The translations under genes were made by a program, and so were the position numbers. The notes under the pieces are model-generated. The model was not told where the DNA came from and made no database searches. It saw nothing but the letters and a program-made list of their open reading frames with translations. This document shows positions 38,937 through 49,982 of a DNA stretch of 64,000 bases, in pieces; positions within the stretch are counted from its first letter, which is position 1; each line of letters starts with the position of its first letter. Origin of the DNA: Notolepis coatsorum (taxonomy: Eukaryota; Chordata; Actinopteri; Aulopiformes; Paralepididae). The stretch lies in assembly GCA_963971535.1 (NCBI GenBank), contig OZ020591.1:12362577-12426576 (forward strand), written 5' to 3'.

Positions 38937-40630
38937 ACAGAGTTAGTTTGTATAAGAGTGGAGTAACAGAGTTAGTTAGTATAAGAGTGGAGTAACAGAG
39001 TTAGTTAGTATAAGAGTGGAGTAACAGAGTTAGTTAGTATAAGAGTGGAGTAACAGAGTTAGTTAGTATAAGAGTGGAGTAACAGAGTTAGTTAGTATAA
39101 GAGTGGAGTAACAGAGTTAGTTAGTATAAGAGTGGAGTAACAGAGTTAGTTAGTATAAGACTTGTGTAACAGAGTTAGTTAGTATAAGAGTGGAGTAACA
39201 GAGTTAGTTAGTATAAGAGTGGAGTAACAGAGTTAGTTAGTATAAGAGTGGAGTAACAGAGTTAGTTAGTATAAGAGTGGAGTAACAGAGTTAGTTAGTA
39301 TAAGAGTGGAGTAACAGAGTTAGTTAGTATAAGAGTGGAGTAACAGAGTTAGTTAGTATAAGAGTGGAGTAACAGTTAGTTAGTATAAGAGTGGAGTAAC
39401 AGTTAGTTAGTATAAGAGTGGAGTAACAGAGTTAGTTAGTATAAGAGTGGAGTAACAGAGTTAGTTAGTATAAGACTTGTGTAACAGAGTTAGTTAGTAT
39501 AAGAGTGGAGTAACAGAGTTAGTTAGTATAAGAGTGGAGTAACAGAGTTAGTTAGTATAAGAGTAGAGTAACAGAGTTAGTTAGTATAAGACTTGTGTAA
39601 CAGAGTTAGTTAGTATAAGAGTGGAGTAACAGAGTTAGTTAGTATAAGAGTGGTGTAACAGAGTTAGTTAGTATAAGACTTGTGTAACAGAGTTAGTTAG
39701 TATAAGAGTGGAGTAACAGAGTTAGTTAGTATAAGAGTGGAGTAACAGAGTTAGTTAGTATAAGAGTGGAGTAACAGAGTTAGTTAGTATAAGAGTGGAG
39801 TAACAGAGTTAGTTAGTATAAGAGTGGAGTAACAGAGTTAGTTAGTATAAGAGTGGAGTAACAGAGTTAGTTAGTATAAGAGTGGAGTAACAGAGTTAGT
39901 TAGTATAAGAGTGGAGTAACAGAGTTAGTTTGTATAAGAGTGGAGTAACAGAGTTAGTTAGTATAAGAGTGGTGTAACAGAGTTAGTTAGTATAAGACTT
40001 GTGTAACAGAGTTAGTTAGTATAAGAGTGGTGTAACAGAGTTAGTTAGTATAAGAGTGGAGTAACAGAGTTAGTTAGTATAAGAGTGGAGTAACAGAGTT
40101 AGTTTGTATAAGAGTGGAGTAACAGAGTTAGTTAGTATAAGAGTGGAGTAACAGAGTTAGTTTGTATAAGACTTGTGTAACAGAGTTAGTTAGTATAAGA
40201 GTGGTGTAACAGAGTTAGTTAGTATAAGAGTGGAGTAACAGAGTTAGTTAGTATAAGAGTGGTGTAACAGAGTTAGTTAGTATAAGAGTGGAGTAACAGA
40301 GTTAGTTAGTATAAGAGTGGTGTAACAGAGTTAGTTAGTATAAGAGTGGAGTAACAGAGTTAGTTAGTATAAGAGTGGAGTAACAGAGTTAGTTAGTATA
40401 AGAGTGGAGTAACAGAGTTAGTTAGTATAAGAGTGGAGTAACAGAGTTAGTTAGTATAAGAGTGGTGTAACAGAGTTAGTTAGTATAAGAGTGGTGTAAC
40501 AGAGTTAGTTAGTATAAGAGTGGAGTAACAGAGTTAGTTAGTATAAGAGTGGTGTAACAGAGTTAGTTAGTATAAGAGTGGAGTAACAGAGTTAGTTAGT
40601 ATAAGAGTGGTGTAACAGAGTTAGTTAATA
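38937..40630 (-). repeat. 29-bp branch-point/polypyrimidine minisatellite, about 58 copies
   Basis: On the gene strand a unit reads ACTAACTAACTCTGTTACTC then CACTCTTAT. It repeats the sequence just upstream of the acceptor at 38622. Each unit presents TACTAAC, the ideal branch-point sequence, followed by a pyrimidine tract. The common unit contains no AG dinucleotide; a minority variant with ACACAAG occurs about six times (near 39154, 39470, 39590, 39670, 39995, 40160). It fills most of a 2.05-kb intron. Confidence 0.93.
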
Positions 40631-40669
40631 GTAACCCTGCCCAGAGGAGTGGTCTGAGCTCCACAGTAC

Positions 40670-40802
40670 CTGCTCAGGCTGCAGGCCGCGGCCCTGCGAC
40701 AGCTCGTCCAGCGCGCCCAGGAGAGCACAGGCACACGAGACAGAGGAGTAACATGCCTCGATGCCCCCCTTCACACACGCCTCCGTCATGCCATCCATCA
40801 CC
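40670..40802 (-). CDS. arfgef3: arfgef3 exon
   Basis: A 133-bp exon, phase 2 to 0, encoding VMDGMTEACVKGGIEACYSS, VSCACALLGALDELSQGRGL and QPEQ. Human: IMDGMTEACIKGGIEACYAA and LLGALDELSQGKGL. The acceptor is CCCCAG and the donor GTACTG. It belongs to the conserved helical N-terminal region. An (ATC)n run follows at 40815-40840. Confidence 0.96.
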
Positions 40803-40805
40803 CTG

Positions 40806-41060
40806 GGGGAGGACATCATCATCATCATCATCATCAGAAGAAGAAGTTAGTTGTGTTGATTCCTCGTCTTTCTCAACGTGGTGGCTCAGCTACATCAGTG
40901 GTTCTCTTTATTTTTGTCACATACTGTACTTATTGATACAAATTAAGCTTTGGACCCCATTTGATGAGATGTTGCCGTTATATAATGGAGTTTAGAATTC
41001 TGCAGCTGAGATAACGGTGGAGAAAGTGGAAGAAGAAAGAAGAAGTTTGCCTTTGAGAAC
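40806..41060. other. Intron without recognised features
   Basis: An (ATC)n/(GAA)n microsatellite at 40815-40850, then unremarkable sequence. Confidence 0.5.
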
Positions 41061-41340
41061 CAATGGTTCTCGAGCCGTAACGGCACATGGGGCAGGAGCC
41101 TATCTCCTGTTTCCGTAGCGTGAGTGAGGCAGCTTGATGTACAAGTACACCCCTTGGACATGGCGCTAGTATGTCGCAAGGACTTCCCCCCAAACCAATC
41201 CTTGATGCTGAGTGTCAAGCAGGGAGGCTATGGGTACCATTTTTAAATAGTCTTTGGTATGACTCGGCCGGGGCTTGAACTCCCAGCCTCCCGAACTCAG
41301 GGCGGACACTCTACCCACGAGGCCACTGCGCCGGGTGGAA
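41061..41340 (-). mobile_element. tRNA-derived SINE
   Basis: On the minus strand the head GGCGCAGTGGCCTCGTGGGT and the B box GGGAGTTCAAGCCCC are clear, followed by a body with GGGGTGTACTTGTACATCAA and CAAGCTGCCTCACGC. No target duplication checked. Confidence 0.75.
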
Positions 41341-41480
41341 AAAGTGGAACCTATGATCAAACTAGTCACTTTTATATATTCTCTCATAGGGCTACTGTTG
41401 TCACGATACTGGAATCTTCAACTTCGATACAATATCTTGAAAAATCGATATTCAATACCATTTCCGATACCCTGTTCAGT

Positions 41481-42245
41481 TTCTTAGCATCATATGAGTT
41501 TGCATCAAGAACTTCTACTCATGCACAATAGAGAGCATCCTGACTGGTAACATCACCTCTTGGTTTGGGAATAGCACCGCACAAGACCGTAGCAGACTAC
41601 AGAGAGTGGCACGTTCAGCCGAACACACAATTGGAGGTGGGCTTCCCACTCTCCAGGACATTTACAACAAGCGTTGCAGGGGCAAGGCTAAGAGAATAAT
41701 CAAAGACTCTAGCCACCCAAACAACTGCCTCTTTGAACTGCTGCGGTCAGGCAAGCGATACCAGAGTCTCATGGCCAGTACAGAGAGACTCAGAAGGAGC
41801 TTCTATCCCCAGGCCATCAGGATGCTCAACGACAATGACACTATGTAACAACCCATCATGTACACTCACAGCACACACATCCACACATACACACTTACTT
41901 TAAATAAACACTCACCTTAACACCCACTTTACTCACTTTATCTTTATTGGTAAAGGGATTTGCACTACAATTCATACCTCATTGCACCTTACCGTAAGTT
42001 TGTACCTCATCCCATTTCTGCATTGTACCTCACTGTTACTCTTTTTACTCTGTATTGTATATTATGTATATTGACTGAACACTTTATTTTTTATAAAAAA
42101 AAAAAAATTGTACTTTTGACTTTTTCTATTTTATACTTCATCTATTTTTATCTAGCACACTCCCAGGAGCTCATACAGAAAAAAGCATTTCATGATAAAG
42201 TATTCTGTATTTTACTATGACAATTAATAAACAAACTTGAAATCA
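41481..42245 (+). mobile_element. L2-like LINE 3' end
   Basis: The frame at 41606-41848 encodes RSAEHTIGGGLPTLQDIYNK and RRSFYPQAIRMLNDNDTM, the C terminus of an L2-type reverse transcriptase. The A-rich untranslated tail runs to about 42245. Only the last fifth of the ORF is left. The preceding 41390-41480 looks like a broken hAT piece (GATACAATATC, AAAAATCGATATT). Confidence 0.8.
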
Positions 42246-42392
42246 TACTTTGTTGTTAAATGACAGCTGGTAGGATCAGGGATTAAGGCTCTATTTTTCA
42301 TGGGTGCATCCCTGGTCACTGATGGAACAGAAGAAGAAACAGAAAGGCAGGCAAGGGAACGGCATCCAATTGAATAAAGCACATTAAATTAA

Positions 42393-42750
42393 CCCTTTCA
42401 CTGCCACGCTACCAAAACGGTTAACCCTTTCACTGCGACAATACACAGAGGGTTAACCCTTTCCCTGCCACACGGTGACTGTCGGTTGTGTGATAGTAAA
42501 GGGTTAACCTTCTGTCGTGCGGCAGTGAAAGGGTTAAGGGGGGGGGGGGTGTCACCACAGGGTTGGCTGGGTGTTTGGGCTTCTATTGTGTTTCTATTGT
42601 TCGTCATTTTGTATCTGTATATTAACCCTTTCACTGCCACACGACAGCAGGTTAAACCCTTTACTATCACACAACCGACGGTCGCTGGTGAACTTCTGCG
42701 AATTGTCGCAGTGAAAGGGTTAACCGTCGTGTAGTGCGGCAGTGAAAGGG
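42393..42750. mobile_element. piggyBac-type MITE cluster
   Basis: TTAA at 42389-42392 and 42751-42754. It contains at least five TTAACCCTTT/AAAGGGTTAA half units, arranged as two palindromes with a G-run and unrelated spacer (42538-42620) between them, consistent with one MITE inserting into the TTAA of another. Confidence 0.8.
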
Positions 42751-42785
42751 TTAATGAGTTGAAGAGCAGGAGAGGCTGTACTGAC

Positions 42786-42898
42786 AGTCTGAGCAGATCC
42801 AGTTGGGACTTCCTCTTGGAGAACGAGCGCTTCCTGGTCTCAGGTTCTGACGCGTACGGACCAGCGAGGTCATACAGGCGCTGAGGACTGCCCAGGAT
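42786..42898 (-). CDS. arfgef3: arfgef3 exon
   Basis: A 113-bp exon, phase 0 to 2, encoding ILGSPQRLYDLAGPYASEPE and TRKRSFSKRKSQLDLLR. Human: ILGSPQRLCDLAGPSSTESE and SRKRSISKRKSHLDLLKL. The RKRSxSKRK block is a likely basic phosphorylation region. The acceptor is GTTAG following (TG)n; the donor is GTCAGT. The upstream intron to 54252 is about 11.4 kb. Confidence 0.96.
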
Positions 42899-42899
42899 C

Positions 42900-42900
<1 letters not shown>

Positions 42901-42941
<41 letters not shown>

Positions 42942-42975
42942 GCACACGCACACGCACACACACACACACACACAC
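42901..42975. repeat. (CA)n microsatellite at an acceptor
   Basis: About 36 CA/CG units. On the gene strand it is a (TG)n tract immediately before the acceptor of exon 42786-42898. Confidence 0.93.
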
Positions 42976-43148
42976 TTGTTATTACCACATACCAAATGCT
43001 TATCAATCCAATGACAGATTATTCTTTTGAAGGGTTTAGCAAAGGCTACATCATCAATACTCTGTATACTTAATCACTATATCTGCTCACGTTCTGTGTG
43101 ACACTGAGGTCTCAAAAGCACTCGTCACGCGGCTCACGTTCTACTTAA

Positions 43149-43209
43149 CCCTTTGACTGCCACACGACACAGAAGGTCGTCGACCTTCCGTAGTGTGGTA
43201 GTGAAAGGG
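43149..43209. mobile_element. Minimal piggyBac-type MITE
   Basis: A 61-bp palindrome with CCCTTTGACTGCCACACGAC and inverse ACTACCACACT...AGGG style ends, TTAA at 43145-43148 and TTAT at 43210-43213. It is the shortest copy of the family in the window. Confidence 0.7.
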
Positions 43210-43409
43210 TTATTGCATCCAGACACAGTACGGTGTCCCTTGAGGACCATGGACATGGACTGGCTGTGTCTAAGGTCACTCAATGTTTGCACCATGGACT
43301 TATTACCTATACTGTCGTAACTTGCCGTTTTTGCACATGTACTACCAGACCGGCAGGAAAACTCTGGGTGGGAAAGTGAATGAATATCTCTCTCCCGTCC
43401 CTCAATACC

Positions 43410-43582
43410 AACTGCTGAAGTGCCCCTGAGCAAGGCACTTAACCCCCCAAACTGCTCCAGTGGAGTTGCTCAGTGGCCAACAGTGTCAGATTGTGGTTGT
43501 ACCGGTGTGAATGTGAAGCAGGGCATTGCTGAAAAAGAGCAAAATGTCCTCAGCGAACCCACCCTTTGTAAATAAAGGTAAA
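43410..43582 (+). mobile_element. SINE body and tail fragment
   Basis: CCTGAGCAAGGCACTTAACC and TAAATAAAGGTAAAGG match the body and tail of tRNA-derived SINEs like the one at 10666. The head is replaced by unrelated sequence. Confidence 0.6.
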
Positions 43583-43693
43583 GGTCGTGTTACTATAAAT
43601 AGCCCTGGCCATTAAATGCCTGTTACCTAATGTAGAGTGTCAGCAGTTTGTGCCAATTACACTCTTGTTGTCATCTGCTCCCCATGACATTAA

Positions 43694-44571
43694 CACTTTG
43701 AGTGCCAGCCATGTGTTATTTCACCCCACCCGTTGAATGCTGACGAATTCATATTTCATCAACCGAGTCTCCCGTTGGTACAGCAGCCCCTCTAGGAGCT
43801 CCGATGGGAAAATACCGCCCCCTATCGTCTATCCCTGTGTAACTGCAGGCCATTCGATTACACTGGTGGATGTGTGGGGGGGAGGCTACTGGCTCCACTA
43901 TGCTGGCGAGCCGTCTGATAAAGAGGGAAGTGATCGCGAGATGGAAAGCAGCCTGGAATATATATTTACAGCAGCCAATAATCAATCAATAAATGCGATC
44001 GATATTTGGAATGGCAATGAGGAATTGGAATAATCTTTTTGGAGAACATCTGATCTAAGGTAAGGAGTCTATGTTACCAGTTTTAGGATAATCAGAGCTG
44101 TTTTCACTGAGATAACAGCGTGCCCCATATGTGTATATGTGTGTGTGTGTGTGTGCTGTTGAGGAAATAAGATAATTTCTCAGCTCGCTTCTATAGCGTG
44201 CATAAGTACACATATACTATCGATAATCTAGCGTTTATTTGAAAACGATTCATAAATAGGCAGACAAATGACAACGTGTCTAGTGTATTCGAGAATATTC
44301 CAATAAATGCAGTTTATGACGGCATCTTTCTATTTTCCTGAAATTTTTGAGAAAACGATAGCTTTTCGAAATGCTATAAAAAGGATATGAACCGATTAAA
44401 AAACAATCCGTTTCGACAATGTTGACTGCAAACAAGTCATTGATAAGCGACGGGCAGATTAGACACATAGCCATAATTTAAAACATAGATTATGCGTTTT
44501 TAACGCTATCATTGAAGTGGATGCTGGCATCCAAGGACATTAATCAACATTAATCAAAGGCACTGAAAGTG
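43694..44571. mobile_element. piggyBac-like MITE, 0.88 kb
   Basis: CACTTTGAGTGCC and the inverse GGCACTGAAAGTG ends, TTAA at 43690-43693 and 44572-44575. Most of the interior reappears inverted at 56916-57770. A 98-codon frame at 43737-44033 shares NSYFINRVSRWY with a minus-strand frame in that copy. This shows common ancestry of the DNA, not a working gene. Confidence 0.88.
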
Positions 44572-44620
44572 TTAATAATACACCTCACCCGGCCACCACT
44601 CTCCACCACTCTCGAAAGTC

Positions 44621-45537
44621 ATGGAACATTTTTTATACAAACAGGTCGAAAAGTACCTCGCGGGAAAAAATCTAATCTACGAATTCCAATCTGGCTTCAG
44701 AACATCCCACTCCACTGACACATGCCTTCTCTATTTAAACGACCACATCAAACAAGAGGTGGACGCGGGCAAATACTGCGGCATGGTCATGCTGGACCTA
44801 CAAAAGGCCTTCGACACTGTCAATCACACCATTCTGATTGACACCATTCTGATTGACAAGCTAAAAGCAATTGGTTTTGATAGTCTATCAGTGAGCTGGA
44901 TGCAATCCTACCTGGAGGGGAGAGAACAGATGGTGGAGGTAAACGGTACCCTATCCCCCCCCCCCCCCCCCCTCACAGTGAGCTGTGGTGTTCCACAAGG
45001 AAGCATACTAGGACCGCTTGTCATCAGCTTGTGACTGCAACTTGTCTCTGACAAGAACAAGTTACAGGTTGAAAAAACCCTCAGCTCGGAACTAGGCAAA
45101 ATCTGCATATGGCTCGCTGATAACAAACTATCATTACACATGGGCAAAACAGTCCATTCTCTTCGGTTCAAATAACAAACTCAGCAAGACCGACGGCTTC
45201 TCAGTTACAGTGGGTGACAATATTGTCACAAGGAAAGAAGAAATTACCTACCTGGGTTCCATCCTAGAGGCAAATCTTTCCTGTGACAAAATGGCATCCA
45301 ATGTAATAAAAAAAGTCAACCAACAAACTCGATTCTTTTACCGGATCTCCTCACTGGTAAACAAGAATACCCTGAAGACTCTGGCAGGAGCACTCATTCA
45401 AGACTATCTTGCACCTCATGGTACCAAAGCACCTCAAAGGCGCTAAAAACAAAATTACAAACATCTCAAAACAAACTGGTCAGACTACTGCTTGACCTTA
45501 CTCCTAGAACACACCTCACCCCTGCCCACTTTGACAA
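44621..45537 (+). pseudogene. CR1-like reverse transcriptase fragment, frameshifted
   Basis: It has EFQSGFRTSHSTDTCLLYLN, MLDLQKAFDTVNHTILIDTI and GVPQGSILGP, then a deletion removes the FADD catalytic block and shifts the frame (after 45028). Later it resumes with MASNVIKKVNQQTRFFYRIS at 45290-45350. A poly-C run (44955-44972) and a small duplication of TLILID codons add to the damage. Confidence 0.88.
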
Positions 45538-46420
45538 CCTAAAACAGAGGAGACCCAGGGCTTTCAATGGACATCTAAATATCATAGAACTACACTACCC
45601 AGCTCACACCAGCCTCTGTGAAAGCTGCTGAAAATATAATCTTTTTAGACTTTATTTTTTCGTGATTATGGGTCGAACAAACCTGAACGTTATTGCCATA
45701 AAATACAATGTAGATTGTTTCTTTACCTTTCTGTGAACGTCTCAATCTGATGAAAAATGGCGGAGCTATTTACATTATAAAAAAGTAACTGTACTTACAG
45801 TAGATTTCATTTACAGTCTTTTCTGCCCTGTAATTGGCGCCTGGTGGTACTAAATCCTGATTGAACTCTGCCATTGGAAAGAGGATATTTGGCCCGATCC
45901 ATAGATGTATTGGCCCGATCCATAATAAGGTCATGTATAGGCCTGATATTCTATATTCATATTTCAAATTGCATGTGTCCGGATGGCAAAATTCAGTACT
46001 GTATCTACAAAACCCCCTGTAAATCATCTGCCCTTTATTAATTTGCTTAGACTTTTTGTACACGTGATCTCAAGAAGGTGCTGAATGAGCTCAGATGTTT
46101 CACGTCTGGTCAATGTTAGCATGGTGTTATTCACCGTCAAAGATAAACATTTGTTTTATTATATTCTCCTTTGGTTCATTACAATTTACTCAAGCATAGT
46201 AACAGACACAATATTTCTGACACTGGGGATACATTCCCTGAGGTCCATGGATGTCCCTAGATACCATACTATGATGAATTGAAAATGGGGGACCCTGATG
46301 GAAACAAGACGAAAGTCTTTCTCAGGTCTGCATCCTCTTAACAATTGTATGTATTGAGCTGTACTGTACTGTACCCATTCTGCAATCTGTTAATAAACTT
46401 TTCAATCAATCAATCAATCA
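45538..46420. repeat. Left arm of a 0.9-kb inverted repeat
   Basis: This segment is an almost perfect reverse complement of 49004-49895, from CCTAAAACAGAGGAGACCC to the CAAT tail. The only differences I noticed are single bases (for example CGTGATCTCAAG against CTTGATCTCAAG in the same sense) and the number of tail repeats. The arms are 2.58 kb apart. Confidence 0.9.
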
Positions 46421-46679
46421 AACTCCCAGAACTCTGAGTCATGTCTGCCGGGGTCGGCGTCTCACAACACCGAGTCATTATTTCACAGGGAGAGAGAGAG
46501 GCAGTAGAGACGAGGGGTGTAGCGTGTCTAGAAGAGTGTGGTGTGCTATTTGTTGTGTGTCTGTGTGTGTAATAAATCAGACATAAATATGTTTATGACC
46601 TCATAATGCGAAGAAGAGGATGAGGAATAAAGGATGGCAGAAGTAGCACTTTGCTACAGAGGGTCACTCACAGCTGTGG

Positions 46680-47015
46680 AAGGCACTCCTTATTAAGGAG
46701 AGGGGTATAGAAAGCCTGATGAGATATGGGATGGCAGTGTGGTTTGGTACGCTCACAGTACAGTGTAAGTCGAAGATTGAAAGGCTAGTGAAAGCAGCGA
46801 TGAAGGTGACCGGAAACACCAAGTATACGTCACTCCAATCCATCTTCGAGGAAGTAGTGGTCAGCCAGGCACAGAGAATCTTACAGGACCCTTCTCATAT
46901 TCTTTATCTCGAATATGAAGTTCTTCCCTCAGGGAGACGGTTCAGAGCAAGTAGATATAAGAGCAACCGCTACAAGCTCTCCTTCCTTCCTACATCAGGG
47001 CTGTACGTTAACTTT
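46680..47015 (+). mobile_element. L2-like LINE C-terminal fragment
   Basis: The frame from 46719 encodes GMAVWFGTLTVQCKSKIERL, KAAMKVTGNTKYTSLQSIFE and EVLPSGRRFRASRYKSNRYK, an L2-type RT C-terminal region. It is cut off at about 47012. A LINE-like 3' tail with CCCCTCTGGGACAATCAAG and TTATCTTGTCTTATC at 48640-48685 may belong to the same element, split by later insertions. Confidence 0.7.
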
Positions 47016-47257
47016 TTTTGCACATAGCACTGGTGCTACAGAGGTTGATCGTTTTGTAGCACAGGCCAAAATCTTGTAGCACAAGTATAAAATGTGTTAT
47101 ATTTGTAACAGTCACAAATGTGCCTATTGTATTTGTGTTATTTAGTTGCAGTGCCATGTTTGGCTGTCATTTTATGCTGACAAGTTGACGTCACACAGCC
47201 AGACACGCTACGTGTAAGGAATTATGGGATTTGGTGTTGGGTGTATGGACTCTACTA

Positions 47258-48110
47258 GGGGTGGGAATCACCAGTTTCATCACGATACGATATAGATTCT
47301 TTGGACAACAATACGATATTTGCTGATATATGCCACGATATGATACGATGCAGTTGCCTGCAATCGATATGAGACGATATCATAACATAAGCCCATTTAA
47401 CACAATCAGTAACATTTAGATCAACTCAAAAAAGGCAACGGAAATATCATTTGACATTTTTATTTTTTGACCTCTTCCAGACTTTTAAAGGAAAAACAAT
47501 CTATTGTTTTTAATACACATAGACCTCCTGTTCACTGTAAAGTGCCACGTTTTGATATATTGAGCTTTAAACTTTAAGTTAAATGTTTTGGAACTCGCAA
47601 CACGCAACCGTTTTATGTTGCATGATCATGAATACATTTATTTTGTATTGTATTTTTTATGTTTAAATATCAACATTATCTGTCCACCCTCAGTACATTT
47701 ACTATCAATATAATATACTCGTCTGACTTCATGTGATCTTTCCAAACGCACACACACACACAGAGAAGGGAGAATGTCTGCCCTCCTCCTCACTCTGCCC
47801 GTCTGCTGTTCTCTCTATATAAATATGGCTATGAACAGCTTGTTGTTAGCTCATGCTAACGTAACGTTCATTTCGGACTTTATGACGCGAGGATTGCAAA
47901 GCATGTTATATGCATTTGACCCGTTGCCGAATAAAACAGCAGGGATTTGTTTTGGGTCGCGACAACACTATCTACTAGCTCTGTTTCAATGTCCGCGTTC
48001 CAAACGCTGCTGAGACGAGTCCTGCAGTCACCTGCTGTGTTGTGAGCTGAGCCGAGCGGATATGAGTCACTGCTCGCAACTCGCGGGGATATTGTTCGCT
48101 AGGGATTATG
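47258..48110. mobile_element. Degraded hAT-like sequence (low certainty)
   Basis: TAGGGGTGGGAATCACCAG at 47258 is a common hAT terminus, followed by CGATACGATAT-type subterminal repeats. The right end is not identified. GGATTATGGGATTTGGTGTT-like sequence occurs both before (47222) and after (48105) it, which may be flanking duplication. Confidence 0.4.
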
Positions 48111-49003
48111 GGATTTGGTGTTTGATATATGGAGTTTTACGCAGAAGGGACATTGTATTTAATCGCACAAGACTACAAGTACCAAGCCATCGCGGGCCAT
48201 CGCACCAGTGCTATTGAAATCAATCCTTTCATCGCACAGACTGACGTCAGTGTCGCACGTGCGACATATATATCGCACTGTACTGCCCTGTACATCCATC
48301 GCTCTCCTAAATAACACAAGAGGTCTATTCCTTTGAGGTGCCACCTAACAGTGGGCTGTCACCTCTTTCTTTTCTTGTCCAAGTCTTAATCAGTTGTAAT
48401 TTAATTAGGGCAGGGTGCAATATGACGCTTTTTGAAGCTTTTTTAAATGAGTTGACCTACTTATGTATTATGGTTGCATGTGTCTAATGATATTATCCTA
48501 CACATGTCTCTGTATTGTCATATTTGTCTGAAGTTCTTTTTATTAACTGAATGAATGAATGATTGTATATATATATTTTTCTTCTTTGTTTACACTGTTA
48601 TCGCAGAATGATGCAGCACTGAAGTTCCAAGTAAATTTTCCCCTCTGGGACAATCAAGTTTACTCTTATCTTGTCTTATCTTATAAAGAAACTGCTAACT
48701 TTGGGACGTGCCCTCGCCACTATCAATTAACTGTATCCATCGGAATAAAAAGCAGCCGTCACCATGGCTACGTGCAATTAAAAACATCACCATAACAATA
48801 AATCTAGATATGGTATATATATAAAAACAAACTTTAAATACAATATGAACTTCAGTGTCAACTACACATTCTGTGATTTTAATAATACATTTTACTTAGC
48901 CTCTTAAGCCCTAGCCATATTTTCAGAAGATTTGCCTAAAAGTACATACCCAAGTAAATGGAAGATTGTTCCACTTCTACAAGGTCAATTTGCATGTTCT
49001 TGG
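48111..49003. other. Spacer of the inverted repeat, repeat debris
   Basis: AT-rich sequence with the LINE-like tail noted above. No gene seen. Confidence 0.45.
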
Positions 49004-49895
49004 TTGATTGATTGATTGATTGATTGATTGAAAAGTGTATTAACAGATTGCAGAATGGGTACAGTACAGTACAGCTCAATACATACAATTGTTAAGAGGA
49101 TGCAGACCTGAGAAAGACTTTCGTCTTGTTTCCATCAGGGTCCCCCATTTTCAATTCATCATAGTATGGTATCTAGGGACATCCATGGACCTCAGGGAAT
49201 GTATCCCCAGTGTCAGAAATATTGTGTCTGTTACTATGCTTGAGTAAATTGTAATGAACCAAAGGAGAATATAATAAAACAAATGTTTATCTTTGACGGT
49301 GAATAACACCATGCTAACATTGACCAGACGTGAAACATCTGAGCTCATTCAGCACCTTCTTGAGATCAAGTGTACAAAAAGTCTAAGCAAATTAATAAAG
49401 GGCAGATGATTTACAGGGGGTTTTGTAGATACAGTACTGAATTTTGCCATCCGGACACATGCAATTTGAAATATGAATATAGAATATCAGGCCTATACAT
49501 GACCTTATTATGGATCGGGCCAATACATCTATGGATCGGGCCAAATATCCTCTTTCCAATGGCAGAGTTCAATCAGGATTTAGTACCACCAGGCGCCAAT
49601 TACAGGGCAGAAAAGACTGTAAATGAAATCTACTGTAAGTACAGTTACTTTTTTATAATGTAAATAGCTCCGCCATTTTTCATCAGATTGAGACGTTCAC
49701 AGAAAGGTAAAGAAACAATCTACATTGTATTTTATGGCAATAACGTTCAGGTTTGTTCGACCCATAATCACGAAAAAATAAAGTCTAAAAAGATTATATT
49801 TTCAGCAGCTTTCACAGAGGCTGGTGTGAGCTGGGTAGTGTAGTTCTATGATATTTAGATGTCCATTGAAAGCCCTGGGTCTCCTCTGTTTTAGG
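49004..49895. repeat. Right arm of the 0.9-kb inverted repeat
   Basis: Inverted copy of 45538-46420, including the CR1-like 3' tail (49004-49165) and the sequence inserted in that LINE. The continuing sequence (49896-49982) matches 56018-56092, so this arm retains more of the inserted repeat family than the left arm does. Confidence 0.9.
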
Positions 49896-49982
49896 ACTAC
49901 AACGGTTTTATGACACGTTATTTCCTCACGTCTAATTCATCCGGTTTCCGCCGGGATGCGCCGAGATATTTCTAAACTCATA

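Larger units (their letters stand above)
44600..46420 (+). mobile_element. CR1-like LINE fragment with internal insertion
   Basis: 44600-45537 is coding sequence matching the LINE at 8999-10665 (see below); 46270-46420 is its 3' end with (CAAT)n tail. Between them lies foreign sequence (45538-46269) that inserted in the LINE. The part from 45538 onward is present again in inverted orientation at 49004-49895. Confidence 0.8.

Noticed and set aside
46085-49348. Pair of identical small proteins on opposite strands
   Set aside because: They are simply the two arms of the inverted duplication and show no coding features.
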